Of a DNA stretch of 64,000 bases, positions 23,472 to 30,632 are shown piece by piece. A model generated the notes under the pieces. That model was not told where the DNA came from. It saw only the letters and a list, made by a program, of their open reading frames with translations, and did not search any database. The translations under genes were made by a program, and so were the position numbers. This stretch comes from Bacteroidetes bacterium UBA7674 (GTDB lineage: Bacteria > Bacteroidota > Bacteroidia > Chitinophagales > Chitinophagaceae). The number at the start of each line of letters is the position of its first letter. The first letter of the stretch is position 1. The stretch spans positions 372,001-436,000 of the forward strand of contig DLHG01000013.1 of NCBI GenBank assembly GCA_002483105.1. Direction: 5' to 3'.

Positions 23472-24749
23472 TTGAGACAAAAAGCTACATTCTCACTGAC
23501 CGATGGTCAGTACATAGAAATTAAAAGAAGAATGCTGGATTGGGCGAGCCAATTCAGCATTCTTCTTTTTTTAGATAGCAATTCATACCGGCAACCCAAT
23601 AGCATTTACGAGTGTATGCTGGCAGTGGAGGCGCTGAGTTTCGTTAGCGGTTCACTGCAAGAGCTGCAACAACTGCACGACAAGGAAAAAGACTGGATCT
23701 TCGGCCATATCTGTTACGACCACAAAAATAGCCTGGAGAAAAAATTAAGCTCACTACATCAAGCCACCATCGGTTTCCCTGAACTGAATTTTTTCCAACC
23801 CAAAGTTGTTTGCTACATCGTCGCCGGCAAGCGGTCTTTGGTAATAGAGTCTATCGGCACCTCTCCTGAAGATATTTACGAACAGATATTATCCACTCAG
23901 CCGGTAAGCGAAGAACTGCCTGAAGTTTCCTTCCACGAAAAGACAAGTAAAGACCATTACTTAAATACGATCGGACAGCTACGCAACCACATAGAAGAGG
24001 GCGATTGCTACGAGATCAATTATTGCACAGAGCGTTTCTGCGAAAATGTATCATTGTCGCCACTGGCAACTTTTAAAAAGCTCAACACCATTTCACCTGC
24101 TCCTTTCGCCGCGTATTACAGGTTGGAGGGCCAATACCTGATGTGTGCCAGCCCCGAGCGCTATTTGCAAAAGGCCGGAGATAAACTTATATCACAACCC
24201 ATTAAGGGAACAGCTAAAAGGTCAGCAGATAGGGTAGAGGATGAACGGATTAAGAACGAATTGCAGCAGAGCATCAAAGAGCGGGCAGAGAACGTAATGA
24301 TCGTTGACCTCACCCGCAATGACCTTTCTAAGGTCTGCGAAGTAGGCTCAGTATCTGTTGATGAATTGTTTGGTATATACTCCTATCCACAGGTACACCA
24401 GATGATATCAACTGTTAGCGGAAAGATGAGAAGAAATGTCCCGTTCACTGACGCTATCGGCCATTCCTTCCCTATGGGCAGCATGACAGGCGCACCCAAA
24501 ATAAAAGTGATGCAACTGATAGACCGGTATGAGACATCCCGTAGGGAATTATTTTCCGGTACAGTAGGCTACATCACGCCCAATGGCGATTTCGATTTCA
24601 ATGTCATCATCCGCAGCTTGTTTTACAATGCAGGAACAAAGTACCTCTCTTACTCTACAGGCGGTGCCATCACTTACGACAGCATCCCCGAAATGGAGTG
24701 GGAGGAAATGCGTCTCAAGGCTGCTGCTTTAGAGCAGGTGTTCCGTTAA
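23472..24749 (+). CDS. pabB: Aminodeoxychorismate synthase component I-like (anthranilate synthase I family)
   Basis: A 425-residue chorismate-utilising enzyme that makes 4-amino-4-deoxychorismate for folate. C-terminal signatures are EINYCTERF, CASPERYL, QPIKGTAKRS, VMIVDLTRNDLSKVC, and PMGSMTGAPKIKVMQLID. The N-terminal region (MLDWASQFSILLFLDSN) also looks like Bacteroidota PabB, so translation begins upstream of it; the only near start is TTG at 23472. A terminator-like hairpin lies inside codons 18-34. The glutamine amidotransferase partner is not in the window. It is distinguished from trpE by its length and lack of neighbours. Confidence 0.85.
   Translation: MRQKATFSLTDGQYIEIKRRMLDWASQFSILLFLDSNSYRQPNSIYECMLAVEALSFVSGSLQELQQLHDKEKDWIFGHICYDHKNSLEKKLSSLHQATIGFPELNFFQPKVVCYIVAGKRSLVIESIGTSPEDIYEQILSTQPVSEELPEVSFHEKTSKDHYLNTIGQLRNHIEEGDCYEINYCTERFCENVSLSPLATFKKLNTISPAPFAAYYRLEGQYLMCASPERYLQKAGDKLISQPIKGTAKRSADRVEDERIKNELQQSIKERAENVMIVDLTRNDLSKVCEVGSVSVDELFGIYSYPQVHQMISTVSGKMRRNVPFTDAIGHSFPMGSMTGAPKIKVMQLIDRYETSRRELFSGTVGYITPNGDFDFNVIIRSLFYNAGTKYLSYSTGGAITYDSIPEMEWEEMRLKAAALEQVFR
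23523..23572 (+). promoter_or_regulatory. Terminator-like hairpin with U-tract inside pabB coding region
   Basis: The bases at 23523-23543 pair with 23549-23569 in a continuous 21-bp stem (a single G-T wobble, 23538 with 23554) around a 5-base loop GCGAG, followed by seven T (23566-23572). It is the strongest intrinsic-terminator structure in the window, yet it lies about 50 bases into pabB, in frame over conserved residues. It may end the upstream gene's transcript and attenuate pabB, depending on translating ribosomes. Confidence 0.7.
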
Positions 24750-24765
24750 GGATATGCTCTATAAA

Positions 24766-24802
24766 AAAAAGCCGTCACAACGAAATGTCGGGACGGCTTT
24801 TT
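24766..24802. terminator. Bidirectional terminator after pabB
   Basis: AAAAAGCCGTC (24766-24776) pairs with GACGGCTTTTT (24792-24802) around a 15-base loop that can pair further. It lies 17 bases after the pabB stop and 22 bases before the end of the convergent lipoprotein gene, so it serves both. Confidence 0.85.
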
Positions 24803-24823
24803 CTGTTATGTTTTTTATCCTGG

Positions 24824-25318
24824 TTATTCAGCTGGTTCATTATTGTGGCCGTTATCATCGGGCAGCTTTCTTCCCATAAAACCGCAGGTCCTTACACTGT
24901 CCACATTCAATTCAGTCCTGTACGTTGTAGTGATAGCCAGGAAGATAGAATCATTGCGATAAATAGCTCCGCCTGAAACTGAGTAGTCGGTAAAGCAGTG
25001 GTCCTGGAATTCCTGGAATGGAATAGACAGGGAGTCGCCTTTTATAGTAGCTTGCAAGGTTGTGATCAGTTTACAATCTCCCGGTCCGAACGAAGTATGG
25101 AAGAAAGCAGCGTTTTGATCTACCCCTGCATTTATGGTTATGGTTGCCGCTCCGGTATCACAGCCGCTCAAGCCAACATATGTACCCACAAAGTTCTTAG
25201 CTACAGTATAAGAGGGCACAGGGATAATGCCTTCTTCTTTACAGGAATTGAGCAACAAACCACCTGTTACAAGGGCTACTATTGCTGTAAATTTTGAAAA
25301 TAGATTCTTTTGTATCAT
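24824..25318 (-). CDS. Lipoprotein, unknown
   Basis: A 164-residue lipoprotein. The start at 25318 (MIQKNLFSKF) gives a canonical signal with lipobox LLNSC at residues about 21-25; a longer frame to 25444 lacks a sensible start. The mature part contains the stretches KNFVGTYVGLSGCDTG and ISIPFQEF-like beta strands, resembling small beta-barrel or lipocalin-like periplasmic lipoproteins, but I recognise no family. A TATCCTTG element lies upstream. Confidence 0.7.
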   Translation of the reverse strand: MIQKNLFSKFTAIVALVTGGLLLNSCKEEGIIPVPSYTVAKNFVGTYVGLSGCDTGAATITINAGVDQNAAFFHTSFGPGDCKLITTLQATIKGDSLSIPFQEFQDHCFTDYSVSGGAIYRNDSIFLAITTTYRTELNVDSVRTCGFMGRKLPDDNGHNNEPAE

Positions 25319-25382
25319 ATATAATGCTATACAAGGATAAATATACTGCTTATAAGTGTAAAATATGCAAATGTGCTGAGCC

Positions 25383-25613
25383 TTAATATAGATCCAGGGC
25401 GCAGACAGTGCTGTCCGGGGCAGGCATTTGTGCATAACCCTCACACTGTTCCTTAGCTTTCTTCGTAGATGTGTGGTCTATCCTGTAGGTTTCCACATTG
25501 CCGAAAGGATTTCCCGTACACCTGCATATATAGGAATGGGTGTCTTTCTGCGTACAGGAAGCTAAAACTACAGCGCAAGTAGCTGCAACAAGTGTCAATT
25601 TACCGAATTTCAT
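25383..25613 (-). CDS. Small lipoprotein, unknown
   Basis: A 76-residue protein with signal MKFGKLTLVAATCAVVLAS and lipobox LASC. The mature part has six cysteines, including SYICRCTGNPFG and the terminal TVCALDLY, suggesting disulphides. The start at 25613 is chosen over an upstream ATG because it gives the standard lipoprotein signal. It lies 64 bases upstream of another lipoprotein gene on the same strand. Function unknown. Confidence 0.65.
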   Translation of the reverse strand: MKFGKLTLVAATCAVVLASCTQKDTHSYICRCTGNPFGNVETYRIDHTSTKKAKEQCEGYAQMPAPDSTVCALDLY

Positions 25614-25677
25614 AAATTCATTAATTCTCCCGTGAAAATACAAAGAAATAGCAAAAAAGCTAAACAGTTTGCAATAA

Positions 25678-25701
25678 AAAGCCCCTCGAAATTATCGGGA
25701 G
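25678..25701 (-). terminator. Weak terminator after the EGF-domain lipoprotein
   Basis: On the minus strand GCCTCCCG...CGAGGGGC is an imperfect stem (one mismatch and one wobble) followed by TTTTT. It lies about 35 bases after the stop of the EGF-domain gene. Confidence 0.5.
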
Positions 25702-25737
25702 GCTTCCTTCGCTGAATAGTATATGTTGTCTCAGGCC

Positions 25738-26169
25738 TTAGTAAGTACACCAATATACCATAGAGGAGCATTGCGCCAGATTGGGCGTGCTTGGTGTACA
25801 TGAATTATTGCCAGTGTTTGAGTACCGGAAGACCAGTGTGTGGTCGCCGGCTGCAACTGTAAAAAAATCACTGGTCACACCGGGAGCGAGGGTAGTTATT
25901 ATAGAGCCATCCCAGATCACATCATATGTGCTGCCCGAAGAACGGTTGCTGAATTGTACTTTTGCTGTATTATTCACTACACAGTTATTCACCGTATTCT
26001 CACACCTGGTGCCTGTGTAGCCGCTGGGGCAAGTGCAGATCCCGTCGTTGCAGGAACCCCCATTCTGACAGGTTACGCCTGAACATTCGTCTTTTGTACA
26101 TGCAGTATAGGTCGCGAATGTAAATGCCATCAGTGTAAATAGTAGCGCAGAAAGAAAAGTACGTTTCAT
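25738..26169 (-). CDS. Lipoprotein with EGF-like domain
   Basis: A 143-residue exported protein: signal with lipobox-like TYTAC at residues 20-24, then an EGF-like repeat with six cysteines (CSGVTCQNGGSCNDGICTC and GYTGTRCE) at about 29-57, then a beta-rich domain of about 85 residues (VIWDGSIITTLAPG) with further cysteines. EGF modules in Bacteroidota mark outer-surface lipoproteins. A TACTTTTA element lies upstream at 26192-26199. Confidence 0.75.
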   Translation of the reverse strand: MKRTFLSALLFTLMAFTFATYTACTKDECSGVTCQNGGSCNDGICTCPSGYTGTRCENTVNNCVVNNTAKVQFSNRSSGSTYDVIWDGSIITTLAPGVTSDFFTVAAGDHTLVFRYSNTGNNSCTPSTPNLAQCSSMVYWCTY

Positions 26170-26280
26170 TGTATCCGTTTAAAATTCAGGGTAAAAGTAA
26201 GGTGGTTCTTTCTCCTGACTGATAATGCCCGTCAGTACGGTAAATGACTGATATCATCTATTGTAATCGCTACGTAATAC

Positions 26281-26312
26281 AAAAAAAATCCCCCCGGTAT
26301 ACCGGGGGGATT
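26281..26312 (-). terminator. Terminator of the rpsL-rpsG operon
   Basis: A 26-base perfect palindrome, AATCCCCCCGGTA and its complement (26287-26312), followed on the minus strand by eight T (26288-26281). It lies 22 bases downstream of the rpsG stop. It shows that fusA does not follow rpsG in the same transcript. Confidence 0.9.
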
Positions 26313-26334
26313 CACTATGAACAAGTAACTTGAA

Positions 26335-26802
26335 TTAAGCTTTAAAGTGAGAGAACGCTTTGTTCGCCTCAGCCATACGGTGCGTATCTTCTTTTTTCTT
26401 CACTGCTGCACCTTCACCTTTGCTCGCTGCAATGATCTCATTAGCCAGCTTGTCAGCGATGGTCTTACCATTACGCTCACGGCTGAAACGGATTAACCAT
26501 TTAATGCTCAGGGAGATCTTACGGTCAGGACGTACTTCCGAAGGTATCTGGAAAGTAGCACCACCTATACGGCGGCTACGAACTTCTACTGCAGGAGTTA
26601 CATTCACCAAAGCACGTTTCCATACTTCATAACCGTTTTCACCGGTCATTGCGCTTACTTTGTCTAAAGCATCGTAGAATGCTTTCAACACTACGCTTTT
26701 GTTACCACCCCACATAAGGCAGTTCACAAAACGTGTAACCTGTATATCGTTAAACTTTGGATCCGGAGCTAAAGGAAGCTTTTTGGCTTGTGCCTTTCTC
26801 AT
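26335..26802 (-). CDS. rpsG: 30S ribosomal protein S7
   Basis: A 155-residue S7. MRKAQAKKLPLAPDPKF at the start, VTRFVNCLMWGGNKS and VEVRSRRIGGATFQIP are conserved S7 blocks. S7 nucleates assembly of the 30S head. It lies 32 bases after rpsL. The usual next genes of the str operon, fusA and tuf/rpsJ, are absent and a terminator follows. Confidence 0.97.
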   Translation of the reverse strand: MRKAQAKKLPLAPDPKFNDIQVTRFVNCLMWGGNKSVVLKAFYDALDKVSAMTGENGYEVWKRALVNVTPAVEVRSRRIGGATFQIPSEVRPDRKISLSIKWLIRFSRERNGKTIADKLANEIIAASKGEGAAVKKKEDTHRMAEANKAFSHFKA

Positions 26803-26834
26803 GTTATATAATGAGTTATACTTTAATTAATAAA

Positions 26835-27218
26835 TTATGATTTCTTTGCTTTTTCTCTCTTAGTACCATACTTAGAGCGAGATTGCTTACGGTCTTTCAC
26901 ACCCGCAGTATCCAGTGCACCACGCACGATGTGGTAACGTACACCCGGAAGATCCTTCACACGACCACCGCGTATCAGTACGATACTGTGCTCTTGCAGG
27001 TTGTGACCTTCACCCGGTATATATGCTATCACCTCGATCTTGTTGGTAAGGCGAACCTTAGCAACCTTACGAAGAGCCGAGTTTGGTTTCTTTGGAGTAG
27101 TTGTGTACACACGAGTACAAACACCACGGCGTTGCGGACACGCATCCAAAGCACGAGACTTTGACTTTGCGCGGATTTGTTGACGTCCTTTACGAACTAA
27201 TTGTTGTATAGTAGGCAT
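26835..27218 (-). CDS. rpsL: 30S ribosomal protein S12
   Basis: A 127-residue S12. It carries the decoding-centre segments TPKKPNSALRKVAKVRL and GRVKDLPGVRYHIVRG, with lysines at the positions of E. coli Lys42 and Lys87, the residues most often altered in streptomycin resistance, so the sequence is of the sensitive type. It is the first gene of a two-gene operon with a very good promoter at 27253-27282. Confidence 0.98.
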   Translation of the reverse strand: MPTIQQLVRKGRQQIRAKSKSRALDACPQRRGVCTRVYTTTPKKPNSALRKVAKVRLTNKIEVIAYIPGEGHNLQEHSIVLIRGGRVKDLPGVRYHIVRGALDTAGVKDRKQSRSKYGTKREKAKKS

Positions 27219-27252
27219 TGCTGACCTTTAGTATAAAAATTAAATTGGAGTG

Positions 27253-27282
27253 CAAAGGTAATGTTTTTTGATAAACAACAAA
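27253..27282 (-). promoter_or_regulatory. Promoter of rpsL-rpsG (TTTG-N18-TACCTTTG)
   Basis: On the minus strand TTTG (27282-27279) and TACCTTTG (27260-27253) are 18 bases apart, followed by CA. This is a near-perfect Bacteroidota housekeeping promoter. The leader to rpsL is about 30 bases. Confidence 0.8.
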
Positions 27283-27464
27283 AAAAATATCACTAAAATA
27301 TTAGCCTTTTACCCACATTAAGCCGCAAATATACGCCTTTCAATCCTACCATCGAGCGGAAACTACCAATAAACCTTAATATGGTATTTATTTCCAAGTG
27401 TTTTCACCAATAATTCGCCCTTTGAACTTAGCGAAGCGGTCTCATGAGCGATAGCGAATAACAA

Positions 27465-27668
27465 GGGGCTGGGGGGATGTAAACTCGCGTCAATCAAAAA
27501 CTCCCCTCCTTGTGGAGGAGGGATAATGGCAAAAGAGCCGTAGGCGGCTTTTGACATTCGGGGGTGGTGCATACCGCGCCTATCAAAACATCCCCTCCTG
27601 TTTTTAGGAGGGGATGCTGTCAAAAAAGCCGAAGGCGGTTTTTGATAGCTGGGGAGGTTGACTCGCAC
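27465..27668. repeat. Tandem modular G/C-rich intergenic repeats
   Basis: Two diverged modules of about 85 bases (27490-27573 and 27580-27668) each hold: an ATCAAAA box, a CCCCTCC/GGAGGGG hairpin (perfect at 27591-27615), an AGCCGNAGGCGGCTTTTGA hairpin and a GGGGTGGT-like tail. A third partial module ends at 27465-27489 (GGGGCTGGGGGGATGTAAACTCG). The spacer 27219-27926 holds this, the rpsL promoter, and the phased repeats; no gene is supported in it. Confidence 0.7.
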
Positions 27669-27764
27669 TCGCCAATGTGCATATCTTCTCCCTCAAAACT
27701 CCCCACATTTCCGTACATTACATCCAACTGAAACCCGCTCCCACAAAGCATCTTAGCATATCCT

Positions 27765-27863
27765 GGAAGCAAACCGGAAGTGACATGAAGCAAAACTGAA
27801 GTAACATGAAACAAACCGGAAGTAAAAATGAAGTAAAATGGAAGCAAACCGGAAGCAAAATTC
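27765..27863. repeat. Phased 10-12 base tandem repeats
   Basis: About nine imperfect units of 10-12 bases with consensus GGAAGYAAAAYY run through this stretch (for example GGAAGCAAACC, GAAGTAACAT, GGAAGTAAAAAT). The A-runs recur about once per helical turn, a layout that can bend DNA. It lies directly downstream of the histidine kinase gene. There are no palindromic repeats with unique spacers, so it is not CRISPR. Confidence 0.65.
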
Positions 27864-27926
27864 TAATTGAATATTGATTATCAATTAGTTATGTAGGTTT
27901 CAGCCACTCCAACCGGAAACAAACCC

Positions 27927-29783
27927 CTAAACACCCAAATTCCCTGCAGGTATATTAATAACAGTCACAGTACCATGCCCCGGACTGGAGTCTATATTTA
28001 CCTCACCTTTCAGATAGTTGATGCGGGTCTCAATGTTCTTTAACCCTATGCCATTCCTGATGGATGCATCTGAGGTATCGAAGCCCTTGCCGTTATCTTC
28101 TATGGTGGCGCTGAGGCCGTCTTCGTCCTTTATAATAGATATATCCAGCCTGCTTGCTGCGGCGTGTTTGATCACGTTATTTACACTCTCCTGTATCACC
28201 CGGTAGAGTACGGTTTCAATAGTAGTGTCCAGGCGTTCGTCCAGCCCTTCGGTGTAGAGGTTCACTTCCAGAACCTTGCTGTCTATCCTGTTCAGGAATT
28301 CCCGAACTGCCGATCCCAGTCCGGCTTTTAGTAGTGCGTTCGGCATCATGCTGTGTGATACCGCCCGCACTTCCTTGCAGCTCTCATCTATCAGGCTCAT
28401 AATATTGTCTATACGCAGACGCTCTTCTTCGTTGGGTACTTCTATATCACTCAGGAAGGTGGAGAGATTTATTTTGGCCGCGCTCATCATCTGGCCTATG
28501 CCATCGTGAAGGTCGAGGCCTATGCGCTGGCGTTCCTTTTCTTCTGCTTCCAGTACCGCGCGGCTCGCTAATTCCTGTTGCTTTAGTATCTCTTCCTGCA
28601 GCCGCGCCTCTTGTTTCAGCTTATTACGGTTGTGTACGGTGAAGCCTAAGAACACACCTAAGAGCAGTATGATACCTATACCGCTGATGATATAATTCTT
28701 GCGGCTAAGGGCTATCTTTTGCAGGGCTATTTGCTGTTCTTTCTTCTCTGTCTCGTATTTGGTATTGAGCTCGGTTATCTGTTCGGCCTTAGCGATATTA
28801 AATACCGAGTCGCGCATAGTGGTTGCCTTGGCAGCATATTCCAGCGCCAACTCAAATTCACCTTGCTTTCTATGCAGGTCTGATAGTTGTTGGTAATTGG
28901 CAGCCAGCAGGCCGGGGTATTTCAAATGTATGGCTAGTTGGTTACTCAGTTCTATGCTCGCTTTTGCTTTTTCAAGATCGCCCATGGCTATGAACAGGCT
29001 GCCCAGGTCGGAGTAGGTGAGTGCCAGTGCAAAAGTATCTTTCATCTCTTTTCTTATCGCCAGGCATTGATCCATGTAGCTAACAGCCTCGTCATATTTT
29101 TGTTGCAACATGAAAGCGCCTGCTATGTTGCTCAGCGCATATCCTTCGCCCTGCAGGTCTTTACGGGCGCGTGCTATCTCCAGAGACTTGTTGTATCTGC
29201 GTAGCGCTTCGTCATAGTTGCCCATGTATTCAAATGGTACGCCCGACTCATTCCATATCATTTGCACACCCGCAGAATCGTTGATGGAACTGTACAGCTC
29301 CATTGCCCTATCGTAGTTTGCAATAGATTTATCCAGTTCTTTTATTTTCCGGTATAGTTTCGCCAGGTTGTTGAAGGCCAGTGCTGCCATTGCCAAATTT
29401 CTGCGTTCCAATATGCGGACCGCATCATACATATGTTTTGCTGCAACATCATAGCTGCCGTTAAAGTACGAGGCTTCACCTAATATATTGTACAATTGCC
29501 CGATGGCTACCGAGTCTTTCAACTGTGCTGCCAACCTCAGGCCTTCATTGCTTCGCTCGATGCACTTGTCGAAATCTTTTGTAGCCAATGAACCAGCCAG
29601 TCGCACATAAGCTTCCAGCTGTTGCTTGTCATTCAGGGTTTTGCTGTCTATTACTTTGCTGAGGCTATCGGTGTTATGTGCAAAAAGGGTAACTGATGCC
29701 AGTAGCAGATACAGGCATAGTAATGTAAAGAAGAGAAGTCTGCTCTTTACCGGGTTCAGGCTCTTAGGGGCAGTCTTTTGCAC
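27927..29783 (-). CDS. TPR-containing sensor histidine kinase (HisKA_3 type)
   Basis: A 618-residue kinase: GTG start, signal or anchor helix at 14-34, about six tetratricopeptide repeats (residues 60-330), a transmembrane helix at 364-384, a coiled segment, then the NarL-type dimerisation domain with phospho-acceptor His426 (ERQRIGLDLHDGIGQ), and an HATPase domain (NVIKHAAASRL, EDNGKGFD, GIGLKNIETR). Such kinases usually pass phosphate to a LuxR-type regulator, but none is adjacent, so it is an orphan. The TPR region probably senses a periplasmic protein or peptide. Confidence 0.9.
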   Translation of the reverse strand: MQKTAPKSLNPVKSRLLFFTLLCLYLLLASVTLFAHNTDSLSKVIDSKTLNDKQQLEAYVRLAGSLATKDFDKCIERSNEGLRLAAQLKDSVAIGQLYNILGEASYFNGSYDVAAKHMYDAVRILERRNLAMAALAFNNLAKLYRKIKELDKSIANYDRAMELYSSINDSAGVQMIWNESGVPFEYMGNYDEALRRYNKSLEIARARKDLQGEGYALSNIAGAFMLQQKYDEAVSYMDQCLAIRKEMKDTFALALTYSDLGSLFIAMGDLEKAKASIELSNQLAIHLKYPGLLAANYQQLSDLHRKQGEFELALEYAAKATTMRDSVFNIAKAEQITELNTKYETEKKEQQIALQKIALSRKNYIISGIGIILLLGVFLGFTVHNRNKLKQEARLQEEILKQQELASRAVLEAEEKERQRIGLDLHDGIGQMMSAAKINLSTFLSDIEVPNEEERLRIDNIMSLIDESCKEVRAVSHSMMPNALLKAGLGSAVREFLNRIDSKVLEVNLYTEGLDERLDTTIETVLYRVIQESVNNVIKHAAASRLDISIIKDEDGLSATIEDNGKGFDTSDASIRNGIGLKNIETRINYLKGEVNIDSSPGHGTVTVINIPAGNLGV

Positions 29784-29787
29784 TTGT

Positions 29788-29795
29788 CAAAAGTA
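29788..29795 (-). promoter_or_regulatory. Candidate -7 element (TACTTTTG) at the histidine kinase start
   Basis: An exact TAnnTTTG match on the minus strand ends only four bases before the GTG start of the kinase, so transcription would begin at about the start codon itself. No clear TTTG partner is seen upstream. It suggests a leaderless message, or a start further inside. Confidence 0.4.
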
Positions 29796-29888
29796 CCTTT
29801 ATGCATAACCCCTCCCTATACCGTGATTTGGGTATATTTATCTAAGTATTTACCCTATGTATTTTGTGAAATGGCTTTTAAACCACGA

Positions 29889-30032
29889 TCAGGCTAGTTT
29901 CTTCTTCAGGCTTTTTTCCAGCTTCCGTGTACCATCTTTTATTTTAGCCTTATAGATTAGCCCTTTATTTTCTATTAGCAATCCTGCTACTATGCCTGCT
30001 ATTCCGTATGCCAGTAATCTTGATAATTTCAT
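29889..30032 (-). CDS. Small membrane protein (47 aa), unknown
   Basis: A 47-residue frame with ATG at 30030-30032 and TGA at 29889-29891. The first half is one hydrophobic helix (LLAYGIAGIVAGLLI) and the second half is strongly basic (KAKIKDGTRKLEKSLKKKLA), the layout of small inner-membrane proteins with a cytoplasmic basic tail. It lies 30 bases after the NTF2-like gene on the same strand, so it is probably its operon partner. No family recognised. Confidence 0.55.
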   Translation of the reverse strand: MKLSRLLAYGIAGIVAGLLIENKGLIYKAKIKDGTRKLEKSLKKKLA

Positions 30033-30062
30033 GTCGTGTTAGTTTTATTGAATTTTATAATA

Positions 30063-30494
30063 TTAAATAAGGCCGTTCTTTTGTAGTTCGGCTTGTTCGT
30101 CTCCAGTTATGTATGCAAATATCTTCAGGTGTTGATCTCGGTATTGAAGCAGGTAAATAACATCAAAGTCAATATTCACTTCAGTGTTGTCCTTCCGCTC
30201 ATATTCTGAATGCCAATAGACTTTTGCTATATAGTGCGTATCGTTTAGGCTCGTTATCTCTATATCCTTTATTTTCATCAGCTTCGTACGGATGTTTTTA
30301 TAGAAGGCATTGCCTTTAGGTATGTTTTTGCGGAATTCATCATTGTTAGCCCCGCACATCACGCCATTCGTATTAGCCTCGATAAAACACTCAGCAAAAG
30401 AATTGACTGTTCCGTCAATATCTTCCCTCCCGGCAAGTGCGTCATTAAACCTTTGCTCGTATTGGTTGAAGAATTCCTTTATTGCTGCGATCAT
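30063..30494 (-). CDS. SnoaL/NTF2-like fold protein
   Basis: A 143-residue cytoplasmic protein whose pattern (helical MIAAIKEFFNQYEQRFNDAL, then FAECFIEANTNGVMCG, then alternating strands with HYIAKVYWHSEY and VIYLLQY) fits the NTF2-like/SnoaL fold. The start at 30494 is preferred to 30539 because the extra residues look like a shadow. Without conserved catalytic residues visible, no activity can be assigned. Confidence 0.6.
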   Translation of the reverse strand: MIAAIKEFFNQYEQRFNDALAGREDIDGTVNSFAECFIEANTNGVMCGANNDEFRKNIPKGNAFYKNIRTKLMKIKDIEITSLNDTHYIAKVYWHSEYERKDNTEVNIDFDVIYLLQYRDQHLKIFAYITGDEQAELQKNGLI

Positions 30495-30536
30495 ATAGGC
30501 CCGCTTTCCGTAAAAGTATAAAAACTGTACCCTAAA

Positions 30537-30566
30537 CAAAAAAGCCTCCCATAAGGAAGGCCTTTT
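30537..30566 (-). terminator. Terminator downstream of the T9SS protein gene
   Basis: On the minus strand GCCTTCC-TTAT-GGGAGGC (one wobble) is flanked by A- and T-runs ending in TTTTTT. It lies about 70 bases after the stop of the T9SS protein gene at 30633. Confidence 0.65.
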
Positions 30567-30607
30567 CGTTTTTATATGTAGAGATAGTCCTTGTAGTATG
30601 ATACAGT

Positions 30608-30632
30608 TCCCCCTTTAGGGGGCGTAGGGGGC
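30608..30632. repeat. G/C-rich short hairpin repeat
   Basis: TCCCCCTTTAGGGGGCGTAGG plus GGGC contains the CCCCC-TTTA-GGGGG hairpin and resembles the hairpin part of the modules at 27.5 kb. It lies against the stop codon of the T9SS protein gene. Confidence 0.4.

Noticed and set aside
25319..25444. Longer N-terminus for the lipoprotein at 24824-25318
   Set aside because: The extra 42 residues are rich in Tyr, Cys and Ile and would place the lipobox signal internally; the ATG at 25318 gives a standard signal.
27363..27668. A 101-codon minus-strand frame through the spacer upstream of rpsL
   Set aside because: It translates the hairpin-bearing repeats into Pro-rich low-complexity sequence (PPPQGGEF-like), which is how such repeats appear when called as genes.
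27765..27863. CRISPR array
   Set aside because: The units are 10-12 bases, imperfect, without unique spacers, and there are no cas genes in the window.
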